Positions 9,361 to 18,307 of a DNA stretch of 64,000 nt are shown piece by piece. The stretch's first letter is position 1. Every line of letters begins with the position of its first letter. A model generated the notes under the pieces. That model made no database searches and had not been told where the DNA came from. It saw only the letters and a program-made list of their open reading frames with translations. Location: NCBI RefSeq assembly GCF_000747155.1, contig NZ_AVCK01000012.1, positions 124,001-188,000 on the forward strand, in the 5' to 3' direction. A program made the position numbers and the translations under genes. Origin of the DNA: Arenimonas metalli CF5-1 (GTDB taxonomy: Bacteria; Pseudomonadota; Gammaproteobacteria; Xanthomonadales; Xanthomonadaceae).

Positions 9361-9712
9361 TGGTGGAGGTGGGGGGAGTTGAACCCCCGTCCGAGAGCAC
9401 GCCATCTCCGGTACTACATGCTTAGCTCGTTGTTGGTTCTCGTACGACGGCAACACAACGTGCGAGGCACACCGTCGTCCACACCCGCTAAGTTCACTAC
9501 CGGTTGGCGGGTCGCCGCCGGCAGCTGTTCCGTGATAATGACCCTACATCCACGAGCACGGGCACAAGTGGGTTCGGGGCTTACGCCTTAAGCGGCGAGA
9601 GCGTAGTTGTCGTCGTTGGCAACTAAAGTTTGCTGCTGGATTAACGAGGAAAGCGGCCCCCTCGGCATGCACCAGTCGACTTTGCAACCCCCGTCGAAGC
9701 CAGGACACCCCC
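9361..9712 (-). ncRNA. ssrA: Transfer-messenger RNA (tmRNA, ssrA)
   Basis: On the minus strand the RNA begins GGGGGUGUCCUGGCUUCGAC and ends in a T-arm-like segment followed by CACCUCCACCA. The first seven bases pair with CACCUCC before the ACCA end to form the acceptor stem. The tag-coding stretch is at 9591-9620 with its UAA stop at 9588-9590, and reads ANDDNYALAA, a typical proteobacterial degradation tag. The length of about 352 nt is normal for one-piece tmRNA. It rescues stalled ribosomes together with SmpB, whose gene is about 2.7 kb away at 12461-12973. I could not assign its promoter. Confidence 0.96.
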
Positions 9713-9967
9713 GGAAACGTTGGGAACACATCGATCAACCGACGGGGCAAGTATGGGGGTGCCGCGCGGGCGCCACAAGCCGCGGGCCGCGCCGCCTTCA
9801 GCCGGGGTTGTCGCGGGTGCCGGCCCGGCGGCAGCGCGGCCCGACCAGGGACCGCGAACGGCGTCACGGCGGCGCGTCGCCGTTGTGCTAGCTTGGCGTC
9901 AAGGGCGTGTGAACGATGCGGCCAGAAAGACCGTGTGGCGCCCCACTCAAGGGACCGGGAGGTCCTG

Positions 9968-12436
9968 ATGCACGCGCTCGAGATGCAGGCAGTCGTCGAC
10001 GCGCTAAGCGAGGGCGTGGTCCTGGCAGACCTCGACCGGCGCATCCAGTTCGTCAACTCGTCCTTTTCCCGGATCACCGGCTATCCGCCGGCGGAGGCGG
10101 TGGGCCAGCCCTGCGGCTTCATGCAGGGCCCCGACACCGACCCCGCCGCTATCGCCGCGATGGGGCAGGCGCTGGCGCAGGGCGAACGGTTCCAGGGCCA
10201 GCTGCTCAACTACCGCCGTGATGGCCAGCGCTTCTGGAACGAGGTCAGCATCGTCCCGATTCGCGACGCCGACGATCGCCCCAGCGGCTACTTCGGCATC
10301 GTCCGCGACGTCAGCGAGCAGCGAAAGCTGGAGGCGGACTTCCAGGCGCTGGAACAGCACGGCCAGTACCTGCTCGACCATGCCCAGGCCGGCATCGTGC
10401 TGCACCGGGCCACTACCGAGATCGTCTACGCCAACCGGCTGGCCTGCGAACTACTGGGCGTCGGCCCCGACAACATCATCGGCGCCATCAACACCGATCC
10501 GCGCTGGGGCTTCATCGATAACGCCGGGCAACGAATGGCGATCGACGACTACCCGGTCAACGCCGCGGTCCGCAGCCGAGGCGTCGTCAGCAACCTGGTG
10601 ATCGGCATCCATCGCGTCAGCGACCGCAAGCTGGTCTGGCTGATGTGCACGGCGTATCCGAAGCTGGACGGCGAGGGCGTGCCCACCCACGTGCTGGTCA
10701 CCTTCACCGACGTCACCGAGCTCAAGCAGGCCCAGGATGCGCTGGGCCGATCAGAGGAGCGGCTGCAGCTTGTCCTGCGCGGCAGCACCGACGCGGCTTG
10801 GGACTGGGACCTGCGCAGCGACGAACTCTATTATTCGCCCCGCTGGAGGCAGATGCTGGGTTATGGGGACGGTGAGTTGCCCGTGGATTCGGCGCTCTGG
10901 CGCCGGCTCTGCCATCCGCGCGACCGTGGCCACGTCGGCGCATTCCTCGAGGAAGTCCTGGCCGGTCCGCAAACCAGCTACGAAGTCGAGTTCCGGCTAC
11001 GGCACAGGCGCGGCCACTACGTGCCCGTGCTTTCGCGTGGCTTCGTGCTGCGCGACGGAAAGGGCAAGGCGGTCCGCATTTCCGGCACCAATACCGACCT
11101 GACCGAGCGCAAGCGAGCCCAGCGGGAGATCCAGAAGCTGGCGTACTACGACAACCTCACCGGCCTGCCCAATCGCCAGCTGTTGATGGATCTGCTGGGC
11201 ACGGCCGTGGCGACCAGCCAGCGCACGCACCAGCGGGGCGCACTGATGTTCATCGACCTCGATGACTTCAAGACCTTCAACGACACCCAGGGCCACGCGG
11301 CCGGCGATGCGCTGCTGAGGATGGTCGCGCGCCGGCTGAAGCAGTGCGTGCGCGCCAGCGACGTGGTGGCCCGTCTCGGCGGCGACGAGTTCGTGGTGGT
11401 GCTGCAGGGCTTGGGCGAGGATGCGGCGGGAGCGCTCCTGATCGCCGAGGGCGTGGCCCGCAACATCCGGCTCGCGCTTACCCGGCCGTTCCGGGTCGCC
11501 AAGCGCATCCACCATCGCACGCTGAGCATCGGCATCGCCCTGTTCGAGGACGTGCCGATGGCGGCCGACAGCGTGCTACGCCACGCCGACCTGGCCATGT
11601 ACCAGGCCAAGGCCGCCGGCCGGAACACGCTGCGCTTCTTCGACCAGGAGATGCAGCGCGTCGCCGACGAACGGATCGCCCTGGAGAGCGACCTGAGGCA
11701 GGCCCTGGCGCTGCGCCAGCTCAGCCTGCACGCGCAGCCGCAGGTGGACCTGGACGGGCGCGTCATCGGGGCCGAGCTGCTGATGCGCTGGCAGCACCCG
11801 ACGCGCGGTTGGGTCTCGCCGGCCGTATTCATTCCCGTCGCCGAGTCCACGGGCGCCATCCTGGCGCTGGGCCGCTGGGTGATCGATTCGGCCTGCCACA
11901 CCCTCGCGCAGTGGCGCCGGGATCCGGTGCTCTCGGGGGTGGCCCTCTCGGTCAACGTCAGCGTCCGCCAGTTCAGCGATCCCGACTTCCTGCCCCAGGT
12001 GCTGGCCATGCTGGAGCGGTCCCAGGTCGCCCCGGGCCGGCTCAAGGTCGAGATCACCGAGTCGCTGTTCGCCGAAGACATGGCGATGGTGGTGGACAGG
12101 ATGGAGGCGCTGCGTGACGCCGGCGTGCGTCTGTCGATCGACGATTTCGGCACCGGCTATTCGTCGCTGGGCTACCTGAGCCGGATGCCGATGGACGAGC
12201 TCAAGATCGACCGCTCCTTCGTCGACCAGGCCCTGCTCAGCGAAAGCGACGCCGCCATCGTCCAGATCATCATCGCCCTGGCCAGCAACCTGGGCCTGGC
12301 GGTGGTGGCGGAAGGCGTGGAAACCGAGGTCCAGCGCGAGTTCCTCGCCGAGCGAGGCTGCCGGGTTTTCCAGGGCTATTTGTTCGGCAGGCCCGTGCCG
12401 CTGCCGGCCTTCGAGGCCTGGGTGCGCGCGCGCTGA
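9968..12436 (+). CDS. PAS-PAS-PAS-GGDEF-EAL cyclic di-GMP protein
   Basis: The protein has 822 residues. ATG 9968 is chosen because GGGAGG at 9957-9962 precedes it. Three PAS/PAC units occupy about residues 1-120, 130-255 and 265-385 (for example DLDRRIQFVNSSFSRITGYP). The GGDEF domain follows, with GGDEF at 471-475 and the inhibitory RxxD site (RASD) five residues before it. The EAL domain runs from about 580: E603 in AELLMRW, VEITESLF, DDFGTGYSS, KIDRSFV, AEGVET and QGYLFGRP. The EAL triplet itself reads ELL, but the metal-binding and catalytic residues I can see are kept, so both synthesis and hydrolysis of c-di-GMP are possible. No membrane helix or signal peptide is seen. Confidence 0.92.
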   Translation: MHALEMQAVVDALSEGVVLADLDRRIQFVNSSFSRITGYPPAEAVGQPCGFMQGPDTDPAAIAAMGQALAQGERFQGQLLNYRRDGQRFWNEVSIVPIRDADDRPSGYFGIVRDVSEQRKLEADFQALEQHGQYLLDHAQAGIVLHRATTEIVYANRLACELLGVGPDNIIGAINTDPRWGFIDNAGQRMAIDDYPVNAAVRSRGVVSNLVIGIHRVSDRKLVWLMCTAYPKLDGEGVPTHVLVTFTDVTELKQAQDALGRSEERLQLVLRGSTDAAWDWDLRSDELYYSPRWRQMLGYGDGELPVDSALWRRLCHPRDRGHVGAFLEEVLAGPQTSYEVEFRLRHRRGHYVPVLSRGFVLRDGKGKAVRISGTNTDLTERKRAQREIQKLAYYDNLTGLPNRQLLMDLLGTAVATSQRTHQRGALMFIDLDDFKTFNDTQGHAAGDALLRMVARRLKQCVRASDVVARLGGDEFVVVLQGLGEDAAGALLIAEGVARNIRLALTRPFRVAKRIHHRTLSIGIALFEDVPMAADSVLRHADLAMYQAKAAGRNTLRFFDQEMQRVADERIALESDLRQALALRQLSLHAQPQVDLDGRVIGAELLMRWQHPTRGWVSPAVFIPVAESTGAILALGRWVIDSACHTLAQWRRDPVLSGVALSVNVSVRQFSDPDFLPQVLAMLERSQVAPGRLKVEITESLFAEDMAMVVDRMEALRDAGVRLSIDDFGTGYSSLGYLSRMPMDELKIDRSFVDQALLSESDAAIVQIIIALASNLGLAVVAEGVETEVQREFLAERGCRVFQGYLFGRPVPLPAFEAWVRAR

Positions 12437-12460
12437 GCGCCGGCTCCCTGGCGGGACGCG

Positions 12461-12973
12461 TCAGGCGTCCTTGTTGTGCTTGCGCATGACGCGCTGCTTG
12501 TCGCGCTGCCAGTCCCGGTCCTTGCTCGCCTGCCGCTTGTCGTGCGCCTGCTTGCCCTTGGCCAGCGCCAGTTCGAGCTTGACCTTGTTGCCCTTCCAGT
12601 ACACCGCGGTCGGGATGAGGGTGTAGCCCTCGCGCTCGACGTAGCCCACCAGCTTGTCGATCTCGTGCCGGTGCAGCAGCAGCTTGCGGGTGCGGCGGTC
12701 GTCGGCGATGACGTGCGTGGACGCCTGGCTGAGCGGGGTGATCTGCGAGCCGAACAGGAAGATCTCGCCGCCCTTCACGATCGCGTAGGCGTCGCCCATG
12801 TTCATGCGGCCGGCGCGGATGGACTTGAGCTCCCAGCCCTGCAGGGCGATGCCGGCCTCGTAGCGGTCCTCGAGGTGGTAATCGTGGCGCGCGCTGCGGT
12901 TCAGGGCGATCGTTTTGGGCGCGCCCGCCTTGTCCTTGCCGCTTCCGGTATTCTTGGCGTTGTTCTTCGACAT
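12461..12973 (-). CDS. smpB: SsrA-binding protein SmpB
   Basis: The 170-residue protein escorts tmRNA to stalled ribosomes. The core is typical: [42 protein letters not shown], then the basic C-terminal tail ([10 protein letters not shown] to HNKDA). The N-terminal extension of about 25 residues ([17 protein letters not shown]) is low-complexity, as is usual for the family. The start at 12973 is supported by AAGGAAGG just upstream; the longer open frame runs into ratA. It is divergent from ratA and close to ssrA. Confidence 0.96.
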   Translation of the reverse strand: MSKNNAKNTGSGKDKAGAPKTIALNRSARHDYHLEDRYEAGIALQGWELKSIRAGRMNMGDAYAIVKGGEIFLFGSQITPLSQASTHVIADDRRTRKLLLHRHEIDKLVGYVEREGYTLIPTAVYWKGNKVKLELALAKGKQAHDKRQASKDRDWQRDKQRVMRKHNKDA

Positions 12974-13042
12974 GTTCCTTCCTTGGCGGGCATTGTCGCC
13001 CATCGCGGGCCGGCTGGGGGAGGGCAGAGCACCCGAGGCCCG

Positions 13043-13468
13043 ATGACGAGCATCCACCGCCACGCCCTGGTCCGCCATTCGGCCCTGCGCATGTACACCC
13101 TGGTCAATGACGTGGCCAGCTACCCCAAGCGTTTCGCCTGGTGCGAGGGCTCCGAGGTCATCGAGTCCAGCGACGAGCACATGCTGGCCCGGCTCGACCT
13201 CACCGTCGCCGGCCTGCGCACCAGCTTCACCACCCGCAACACGCTGGAGCCGCCCACGCGCATCGAGCTGCAGCTGGTCGAGGGCCCGTTCCGGAAGTTC
13301 ACCGGCCTCTGGCAGTTCCACAGCCTGGCCGAGGATGCCTGCAAGGTCTCGCTGACGCTGGATTTCGACGTCGCGGGCGCGGTGCTGGGCACGGCGCTGG
13401 CGCTAGGTTTCCAGGGCCTGGCCGACAAGATGGTCGACGACTTCTGCCGCGAGGCGGACCGGGCCTGA
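13043..13468 (+). CDS. ratA: RatA-family START-domain protein (COQ10-like)
   Basis: The protein has 141 residues with the START/Bet v 1 fold signature of the polyketide cyclase/COQ10 family: [18 protein letters not shown] near residue 16 and [10 protein letters not shown] later. E. coli RatA was described as a toxin that blocks 70S ribosome association, while related proteins bind ubiquinone; the sequence does not decide between these. ATG 13043 is the first start after the divergent smpB and matches the family's N-terminus. It precedes the rnfH/ratB homologue by two bases, the usual pairing. Confidence 0.88.
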   Translation: MTSIHRHALVRHSALRMYTLVNDVASYPKRFAWCEGSEVIESSDEHMLARLDLTVAGLRTSFTTRNTLEPPTRIELQLVEGPFRKFTGLWQFHSLAEDACKVSLTLDFDVAGAVLGTALALGFQGLADKMVDDFCREADRA

Positions 13469-13470
13469 GC

Positions 13471-13761
13471 ATGGCCGGCGAACTGCGCGTCGAAGTGGCC
13501 TACGCCTTGCCCGATCGCTGCTGGCGCGTGGCCGTGGTGCTGCCGGCCGGGGCGCGGGTCGCCGATGCGCTGGCGGCGGCCGACCTGCCGCGCAAGGTGC
13601 CGGGGCTGGTGGTGGCGCCGGACATGCTGGCGATCTTCGGCCGCACGGCCACGCCTGAGTCGCTGCTCCACGACGGCGACCGCGTGGAAGTGCTGCGCCC
13701 GCTGCGCGCCGACCCGAAGCAGGCGCGGCGCGAGCGCGCCAAAACCGCCGGCAGGAACTGA
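13471..13761 (+). CDS. rnfH: RnfH family protein (RatB)
   Basis: This small protein of 96 residues has a ubiquitin-like beta-grasp fold by family: RVEVAYALPDRCWRVAV at the start, then VGIFGR-like AIFGR and the DGDRVEVLRPL segment typical of RnfH. Its molecular role is not established. It is translated immediately after ratA, two bases after that stop. The basic tail KQARRERAKTAGRN ends the protein, and a strong hairpin follows directly. Confidence 0.9.
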   Translation: MAGELRVEVAYALPDRCWRVAVVLPAGARVADALAAADLPRKVPGLVVAPDMLAIFGRTATPESLLHDGDRVEVLRPLRADPKQARRERAKTAGRN

Positions 13762-13790
13762 AACGCCCCGGTCGCGCGACCAGGGCGTTT
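13761..13790. terminator. Bidirectional hairpin between rnfH and bamE
   Basis: AAACGCCC at 13761-13768 pairs with GGGCGTTT at 13783-13790, continued by GGTC/GACC across one mismatch, with a 4-base loop. It lies between two convergent genes and begins in the rnfH stop codon. Confidence 0.7.
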
Positions 13791-13811
13791 CGGGCGGAAC
13801 CTGCGGGCGGA

Positions 13812-14228
13812 TCAGTTGGCCGGCGGCGGCGTCTGCTGCGGACGCGGCTGGCGCGGCTTGTCCTTGTCGCGGGCGAGGTTGCCGAAGCGGCGCATCTCGG
13901 CGGCGAGGGCCTGGTCGGCCTCCGGGAAATACTCGCCTTCCCAGCGCGCGAGCGTGTTGCCTTCGAACCAGAGCGTGAGGTTCTTGATCTCGGTGTCGCC
14001 GCGGCGGCGGCGCTCGGTGGCGACGTAGTCCCAGCGGTTCTGGTGGAACGGATCGGCGACCGGCGGCGAGCCGAGCAGGCTGAACACCTGCTGGCGGGTC
14101 ATGCCGGCCTGCAGCTGCTCGACGTTCTTGGATTCGAGCAGGTTGCCCTGGAACACGGGCTGCCGGTAGATGAGTCCACAACCCGTGAAGAACAGGGTGA
14201 AGACGAGGAGCGTCAAGGCCTTGCGCAT
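13812..14228 (-). CDS. bamE: Outer membrane protein assembly factor BamE (OmlA/SmpA)
   Basis: The 138-residue lipoprotein is a small subunit of the BAM beta-barrel insertion complex in the outer membrane. The signal peptide ends in a lipobox FFTGC with Cys17. The SmpA/OmlA domain follows with YRQPVFQGN, GMTRQQVFSLLGSP and RWDYV. The C-terminal tail after residue 115 is rich in Pro, Gln, Lys and Arg. ATG at 14228 places the signal peptide correctly. It is divergent from fur, an arrangement also known in Xanthomonas (omlA-fur). Confidence 0.93.
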   Translation of the reverse strand: MRKALTLLVFTLFFTGCGLIYRQPVFQGNLLESKNVEQLQAGMTRQQVFSLLGSPPVADPFHQNRWDYVATERRRRGDTEIKNLTLWFEGNTLARWEGEYFPEADQALAAEMRRFGNLARDKDKPRQPRPQQTPPPAN

Positions 14229-14330
14229 TGCGTGCTGATCCGGAACGGTGACGGGCCGATGATACACTAAGCCCCGCGGCCGCCAGCCGGCCACGCGCCA
14301 CACCGCGACGGACAGCATTCAGGAGTTCCC

Positions 14331-14738
14331 ATGGAATCGACGGACCTGCGCAAGGCCGGCCTCAAGGTCACGCACCCCCGGATCCGCATCCTCGACGTGC
14401 TGGAAACCTCCAGCCCCCGCCACCTGACGGCCGAGGACATCTACCGCCAGCTGCTCGAGAACGGCGACGACATCGGCCTGGCCACGGTCTATCGCGTGCT
14501 CACGCAGTTCGAGGCCGCGGGCCTGGTGCTCAAGCACAACTTCGAGGGCGGCCAGGCCGTCTACGAACTCGACCGCGGCCAGCACCACGACCACATGGTC
14601 GACGTCGACACCGGCAAGATCATCGAGTTCACCAGCCCCGAGATCGAGCGCCTCCAGCACGAGATCGCCGCCAAGCACGGCTACGTCATCGAAGAACATG
14701 CCCTGGTGCTGTACGTCCGCGCGAAAAAGAAGAAATGA
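14331..14738 (+). CDS. fur: Ferric uptake regulator Fur
   Basis: The 135-residue Fe2+-dependent repressor has a winged-helix DNA-binding part (residues 1-80, with ATVYRVLTQFEAAGLV) and a metal-binding dimerisation part with HHDHM near residue 86. The CxxC pair found in E. coli Fur just after HHDH is absent; the stretch reads VDVDTGKIIEF. That loss is also remembered from other Fur proteins, so the protein is probably functional but lacks a Cys4 structural zinc site. Upstream, between the divergent bamE start and this gene, I see no convincing Fur box. An imperfect inverted repeat follows the stop. Confidence 0.95.
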   Translation: MESTDLRKAGLKVTHPRIRILDVLETSSPRHLTAEDIYRQLLENGDDIGLATVYRVLTQFEAAGLVLKHNFEGGQAVYELDRGQHHDHMVDVDTGKIIEFTSPEIERLQHEIAAKHGYVIEEHALVLYVRAKKKK

Positions 14739-14744
14739 TTTTTT

Positions 14745-14887
14745 GCCACGGATGAACACAGATGAACACCGATAAGGCAAAAGCGATTTAGGCCTGAGAG
14801 TCGCCAGTGCGAACCTGCACAGCGAAAGACGAGAAAAAACGTCTTTAGTTCGCTTTTATCCGTGTTTATCTGTGTTCATCCGTGGCC
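14745..14887. repeat. Long imperfect inverted repeat of ATCCGTG-type units
   Basis: Arms of roughly 40 bp (14745-14785 and 14848-14887) read GCCACGGATGAACACAGATG and its complement, separated by about 60 bases. Each arm repeats a short unit of the form GGATGAACAC / GATAAACAC about every 11 bases. It fills the space between the convergent fur and recN genes. A related element lies at 55904-56039. Confidence 0.8.
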
Positions 14888-14896
14888 AAAAACGGA

Positions 14897-16570
14897 CTAG
14901 GCCTGCTGCGCGCGGGTGAGCATCTGGCGGGCGTTGGCGCGGACTTCCTTGGTGATTTCGACGCCGCCCAGCATGCGGGCCAGTTCTTCGATGCGGGCCT
15001 TGTCGTCCAGCGGGACGACCGCGCTGTGGGTGCTGTCGCCGGCCACGGCCTTGCTGACCTGGAAGTGATGGTGGCCCTGGGCCGCGACCTGGGGCAGGTG
15101 GGTCACGCACAGCACCTGGCGCTCGGCGCCCAGCGCCCGCAGCTTCTGGCCCACGACCTCGGCCACGGCGCCGCCGATGCCGGTGTCCACTTCGTCGAAG
15201 ACCATGGTCGGCACCGCGTCCAGGCCCAGGGCCGCGACCTCGATGGCCAGGCTGATGCGGGCGAGTTCGCCGCCGGAGGCGACTTTGCGAAGTGCGCGCG
15301 GCGGCTGGCCGGGATTGGCCGAGACCAGGAACTCGCAGCGCTCGGCGCCCTGCGGACTGGGGCGCGGGTTGTCGAGCGGTTCGAGCCGCACGCTGAAGAC
15401 GCCGCCGCCCATGCCCAGCTCCGACATCAGCGCGGCGACGCTGTCGCCGAGGCGCTGGCCGGCGGCCTCGCGGTCGCGGGTGAGGGCGGCGGCGGCGGCC
15501 TGCCAGGCGCGGGCGGCCGCGGCCAGCTCGCGGGCCAGGCGCTCGCCGCGCTCGGTGGCGCCGGCCAGGCCTTCCAGTTCGGCCTGCAGGGCATCGCGGC
15601 GGGCGGCGAGGCCGTCCAGCGGCACGCGGTGCTTGCGGGCGAGTTCATGCAGTCGCGAGAGCCGGTCTTCCAGCTGCGCCAGCCGGGCCGGATCGAGGTC
15701 GAAATCGTCGCGGATGCGCTCGAGGCCGGCGCCGGCTTCGGCCAGCTGGATGCCGGCCGATTCGATCAGTGAAACCACCTCGGCCAGGCGCGGCTCGTCG
15801 CCGCTGAGGCGGCCCAGCTCGGCGCCGACCTGGTGCAGGGCACGGCCCAGCGACAGGCCGTCGTCGCCGGCCAGGCGGGCGAGGGCGGATTCGCAGCCCT
15901 GCAGCAGCCCGGCGGCGTTGGCCTGGCGGCGGTGCGCAGCCTGCAGTTCCTCGAGGTCGGCGAGGTCCAGCGATTCGGCGGCCAGTTCCTCGACCTGGTG
16001 CTGAAGCCAGGCCACGCGCTCGCCGACGTCGCCGGCGCGGGCCAGGTCGGCCAGCTCGCGGTCCAGCGCGGCCCACTGCTGGGCCAGGCGCTGCACCTCG
16101 CCGAGGCGGGCACCGTGCTGGCCGAAGGCGTCGAGCAGGGCCAGCTGCTGGCCGCGGTCTAGCAGGGCCTGGTGTTCGTGCTGGCCGTGGATTTCCACCA
16201 GCCGCTGGCCCAGCTCCGAGAGTTGGCCCAGGGTGGCCGGGCGGCCGTTGATCCAGGCGCGGGAGCCGCCGTCGGCGCGGATGACCCGGCGCAGCTGGCA
16301 GCCGTCGCCGTCGTCGAGCTCGTTCTCGCGCAGCCAGGCCAGCGCCGCGGGGGCGTCGTCGAGGCGGAATTCGGCGGCCAGTTCGGCGCGCTCGGCGCCG
16401 AAGCGGACGATGCCGGCGTCGGCGCGGGCGCCGGTGAGCCACATCAGGGCGTCCACCAGCAGCGACTTGCCGGCGCCGGTTTCGCCGGAAACCACGGTCA
16501 TGCCGGGCCCGAAGGCCAGTTCGGCGGCGCTGACGACGGCAAAATCCTTGAGCGTGAGATGGCTGATCAT
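14897..16570 (-). CDS. recN: DNA repair protein RecN
   Basis: The 557-residue SMC-like ATPase helps process DNA double-strand breaks. Walker A GETGAGKSLL is near residue 33, the middle is a long Ala/Leu/Glu/Arg-rich coiled coil, and the C-terminus holds the ABC signature (ASGGELARISLAIE) and Walker B (MVFDEVDTGIGG). Length is normal for RecN. It is convergent with fur and divergent from hrcA. RecN is an SOS gene in many bacteria, but no LexA site could be recognised in 16571-16700. Confidence 0.96.
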   Translation of the reverse strand: MISHLTLKDFAVVSAAELAFGPGMTVVSGETGAGKSLLVDALMWLTGARADAGIVRFGAERAELAAEFRLDDAPAALAWLRENELDDGDGCQLRRVIRADGGSRAWINGRPATLGQLSELGQRLVEIHGQHEHQALLDRGQQLALLDAFGQHGARLGEVQRLAQQWAALDRELADLARAGDVGERVAWLQHQVEELAAESLDLADLEELQAAHRRQANAAGLLQGCESALARLAGDDGLSLGRALHQVGAELGRLSGDEPRLAEVVSLIESAGIQLAEAGAGLERIRDDFDLDPARLAQLEDRLSRLHELARKHRVPLDGLAARRDALQAELEGLAGATERGERLARELAAAARAWQAAAAALTRDREAAGQRLGDSVAALMSELGMGGGVFSVRLEPLDNPRPSPQGAERCEFLVSANPGQPPRALRKVASGGELARISLAIEVAALGLDAVPTMVFDEVDTGIGGAVAEVVGQKLRALGAERQVLCVTHLPQVAAQGHHHFQVSKAVAGDSTHSAVVPLDDKARIEELARMLGGVEITKEVRANARQMLTRAQQA

Positions 16571-16700
16571 GGGCCGGGCGATTTTGCCTGAATCCCCCGA
16601 GGTTTAGCTGCCCCCGCCGCGAAGGCCAGCGGCAGGCCGCCCGCGGGCGGGTAGGAAACGCGCGCTTGCGCCCCCGGGCGCCCGGCCTTATCTATGGCGG

Positions 16701-17744
16701 ATGGACCTGAGCCTCGACCCGCGCGCCCGCCACCTGCTGCGCACCCTGATTTCCCAGCACATCCGGGACGGCGAGCCGGTGGGCTCGCGCACGCTGGCGC
16801 GCAGCTCGGGCCTGGACGTGAGCCCCGCCACCATCCGCAACATCATGGCCGACCTCGAGGAGATCGGCCTGGTGGCGGCGCCGCACGCCTCGGCCGGGCG
16901 CATCCCGACGCCCCAGGGTTACCGGGTGTTCGTGGACAGCCTGCTGCAGGTCAAGCCGGTGCAGGAAGCCGAATTCAGCCAGATGCGCGCCAACCTGGCG
17001 CCGGGCGCCGGCACCCAGGCCCTGCTTTCGAACACCACCGAGCTGCTGTCGGCCATGAGCCAGTTCGTGGGCGTGGTCACGGTGCCGCAGCGCGGCCAGT
17101 TCGCCTTCCGCCACATCGATTTCGTGCCGCTGGACGGTCAGCGGGTGCTGGTGATCCTGGTGTTCACCGACAACGAGGTGCAGAACCGCATCATCACCCC
17201 GCGCCGGGCCTACACCCCGTCCGAGCTCGAGCAGACCGCCAACTTCCTCAACGCCCACTTCGCCGGCCGCAGCCTCAAGGAGATCCGGGCGACGCTGCTG
17301 CGCGACCTGCGCGACACCCGCAGCGAGATGGAGCGCCTGCTGTCGGCCGCGGTCGAGCTGTCCGAGCAGGCGTTGGGGGAGGGCGGCCAGGACGACATGC
17401 TGCTGGCCGGCCAGACCCGGCTGATGGGGGTGCAGGAACTGTCCGACCTCGACCGCCTGCGCGAGCTGTTCGAGGCCTTCGCCCGCAAGCGCGAGATCCT
17501 GCAGCTGCTCGAGCGCACCATCCATGCCCAGGGCGTGCGCGTGTTCATCGGCGAGGAAACCGGCCTGGCTTCGATGGACGGCTGCACCGTGGTGACCGCG
17601 CCCTATGGCTCGAACGGCCGGGTGCTGGGCGTGCTGGGCGTGATCGGCCCGACCCGCATGGCCTACGAGCGCGTGATCCCGATGGTGCAGGCCACCGCCG
17701 ACCTGCTCGGGGCCGCCTTGAATCCCGAAACCCCGGCCCCATAA
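16701..17744 (+). CDS. hrcA: Heat-inducible transcription repressor HrcA
   Basis: The 347-residue repressor binds CIRCE operators and controls groESL and/or dnaK genes. The N-terminal winged helix contains DGEPVGSRTLAR and SPATIRNIMADLEEIGLV; the C-terminal part has the ligand/dimer region with GVRVFIGEETG and YERVIPMVQATADLL. It is the first gene of the hrcA-grpE-dnaK-dnaJ group. I see no CIRCE element in front of it. Its last codons contain a sigma32-like promoter for grpE. Confidence 0.95.
   Translation: MDLSLDPRARHLLRTLISQHIRDGEPVGSRTLARSSGLDVSPATIRNIMADLEEIGLVAAPHASAGRIPTPQGYRVFVDSLLQVKPVQEAEFSQMRANLAPGAGTQALLSNTTELLSAMSQFVGVVTVPQRGQFAFRHIDFVPLDGQRVLVILVFTDNEVQNRIITPRRAYTPSELEQTANFLNAHFAGRSLKEIRATLLRDLRDTRSEMERLLSAAVELSEQALGEGGQDDMLLAGQTRLMGVQELSDLDRLRELFEAFARKREILQLLERTIHAQGVRVFIGEETGLASMDGCTVVTAPYGSNGRVLGVLGVIGPTRMAYERVIPMVQATADLLGAALNPETPAP
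17717..17744 (+). promoter_or_regulatory. Sigma32 (heat-shock) promoter for grpE
   Basis: CTTGAA at 17717-17722 and CCCCATAA at 17737-17744 are separated by 14 bases, close to the RpoH consensus CTTGAAA and CCCCATNT. The site lies entirely inside the 3' end of hrcA, 45 bases before grpE. Confidence 0.78.
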
Positions 17745-17789
17745 GGCTGGGCGAGCCCGCGGGCCGCGCGGGGAAGCCAGTGGAAAACC

Positions 17790-18293
17790 ATGCATAACGA
17801 GAACCCGACCCCGGGCGCGGAAGCGCCCGAAGACGACTACGGCCTGGACAACGAGCTCGAGCAGCTGCGCGCCGCCATGGCCAGCCTGCGCGAGGAGGCC
17901 CTGCGCGAGCGCGCCGAACTCGACAACCAGCGCAAGCGCCTGGCCCGCGATGTCGACCAGGCTCGCCGTTTCGCCAACGAGAAGCTGCTGTCCCAGCTGC
18001 TGCCCGTGCTCGACAGCCTCGACGCCGGCCTGACGGCCGCCAGCGCCGAGACCGGACCGCTCAAGGATGGCCTCGAGCTCACTCTGCGCCAGCTGCTGAA
18101 GGTGGGCGAGGACAACGGCCTGGCCCAGCTCGATCCGCTCGGCAAGCCCTTCGACCCCGAGTGGCACCAGGCCATCAGCCAGATCGCCTCGCCCGGCCAC
18201 GCGGCCGGCACCGTCGTGCAGGTGTTCCAGAAGGGCTACGCCCTCAACGACCGCCTGCTGCGCCCGGCCCTCGTGGTCGTGGCCGCTGAATGA
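17790..18293 (+). CDS. grpE: Nucleotide exchange factor GrpE
   Basis: The 167-residue co-chaperone releases ADP from DnaK. The acidic N-terminus (about residues 1-25) is followed by a long helix, [20 protein letters not shown], and the [10 protein letters not shown] motif. The C-terminal beta-wing contains FDPEWHQAI and [19 protein letters not shown]. Start ATG 17790 agrees with the family. A sigma32-like promoter sits just upstream and a second one follows before dnaK. Confidence 0.96.
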   Translation: MHNENPTPGAEAPEDDYGLDNELEQLRAAMASLREEALRERAELDNQRKRLARDVDQARRFANEKLLSQLLPVLDSLDAGLTAASAETGPLKDGLELTLRQLLKVGEDNGLAQLDPLGKPFDPEWHQAISQIASPGHAAGTVVQVFQKGYALNDRLLRPALVVVAAE

Positions 18294-18307
18294 ATGCGTG
18301 ACGGCCA

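Noticed and set aside
14229-14330. Fur box between bamE and fur
   Set aside because: A TGATACACT stretch is present, but it does not match the 19-base Fur consensus well enough; it could equally be a -10 region.
14745-14887. CRISPR array, suggested by short spaced repeats
   Set aside because: The units are about 11 bases apart, arranged as inverted arms with one spacer, and there are no cas genes.
16571-16700. CIRCE operator or SOS box between recN and hrcA
   Set aside because: No TTAGCACTC-N9-GAGTGCTAA or LexA-like palindrome is visible in the interval.
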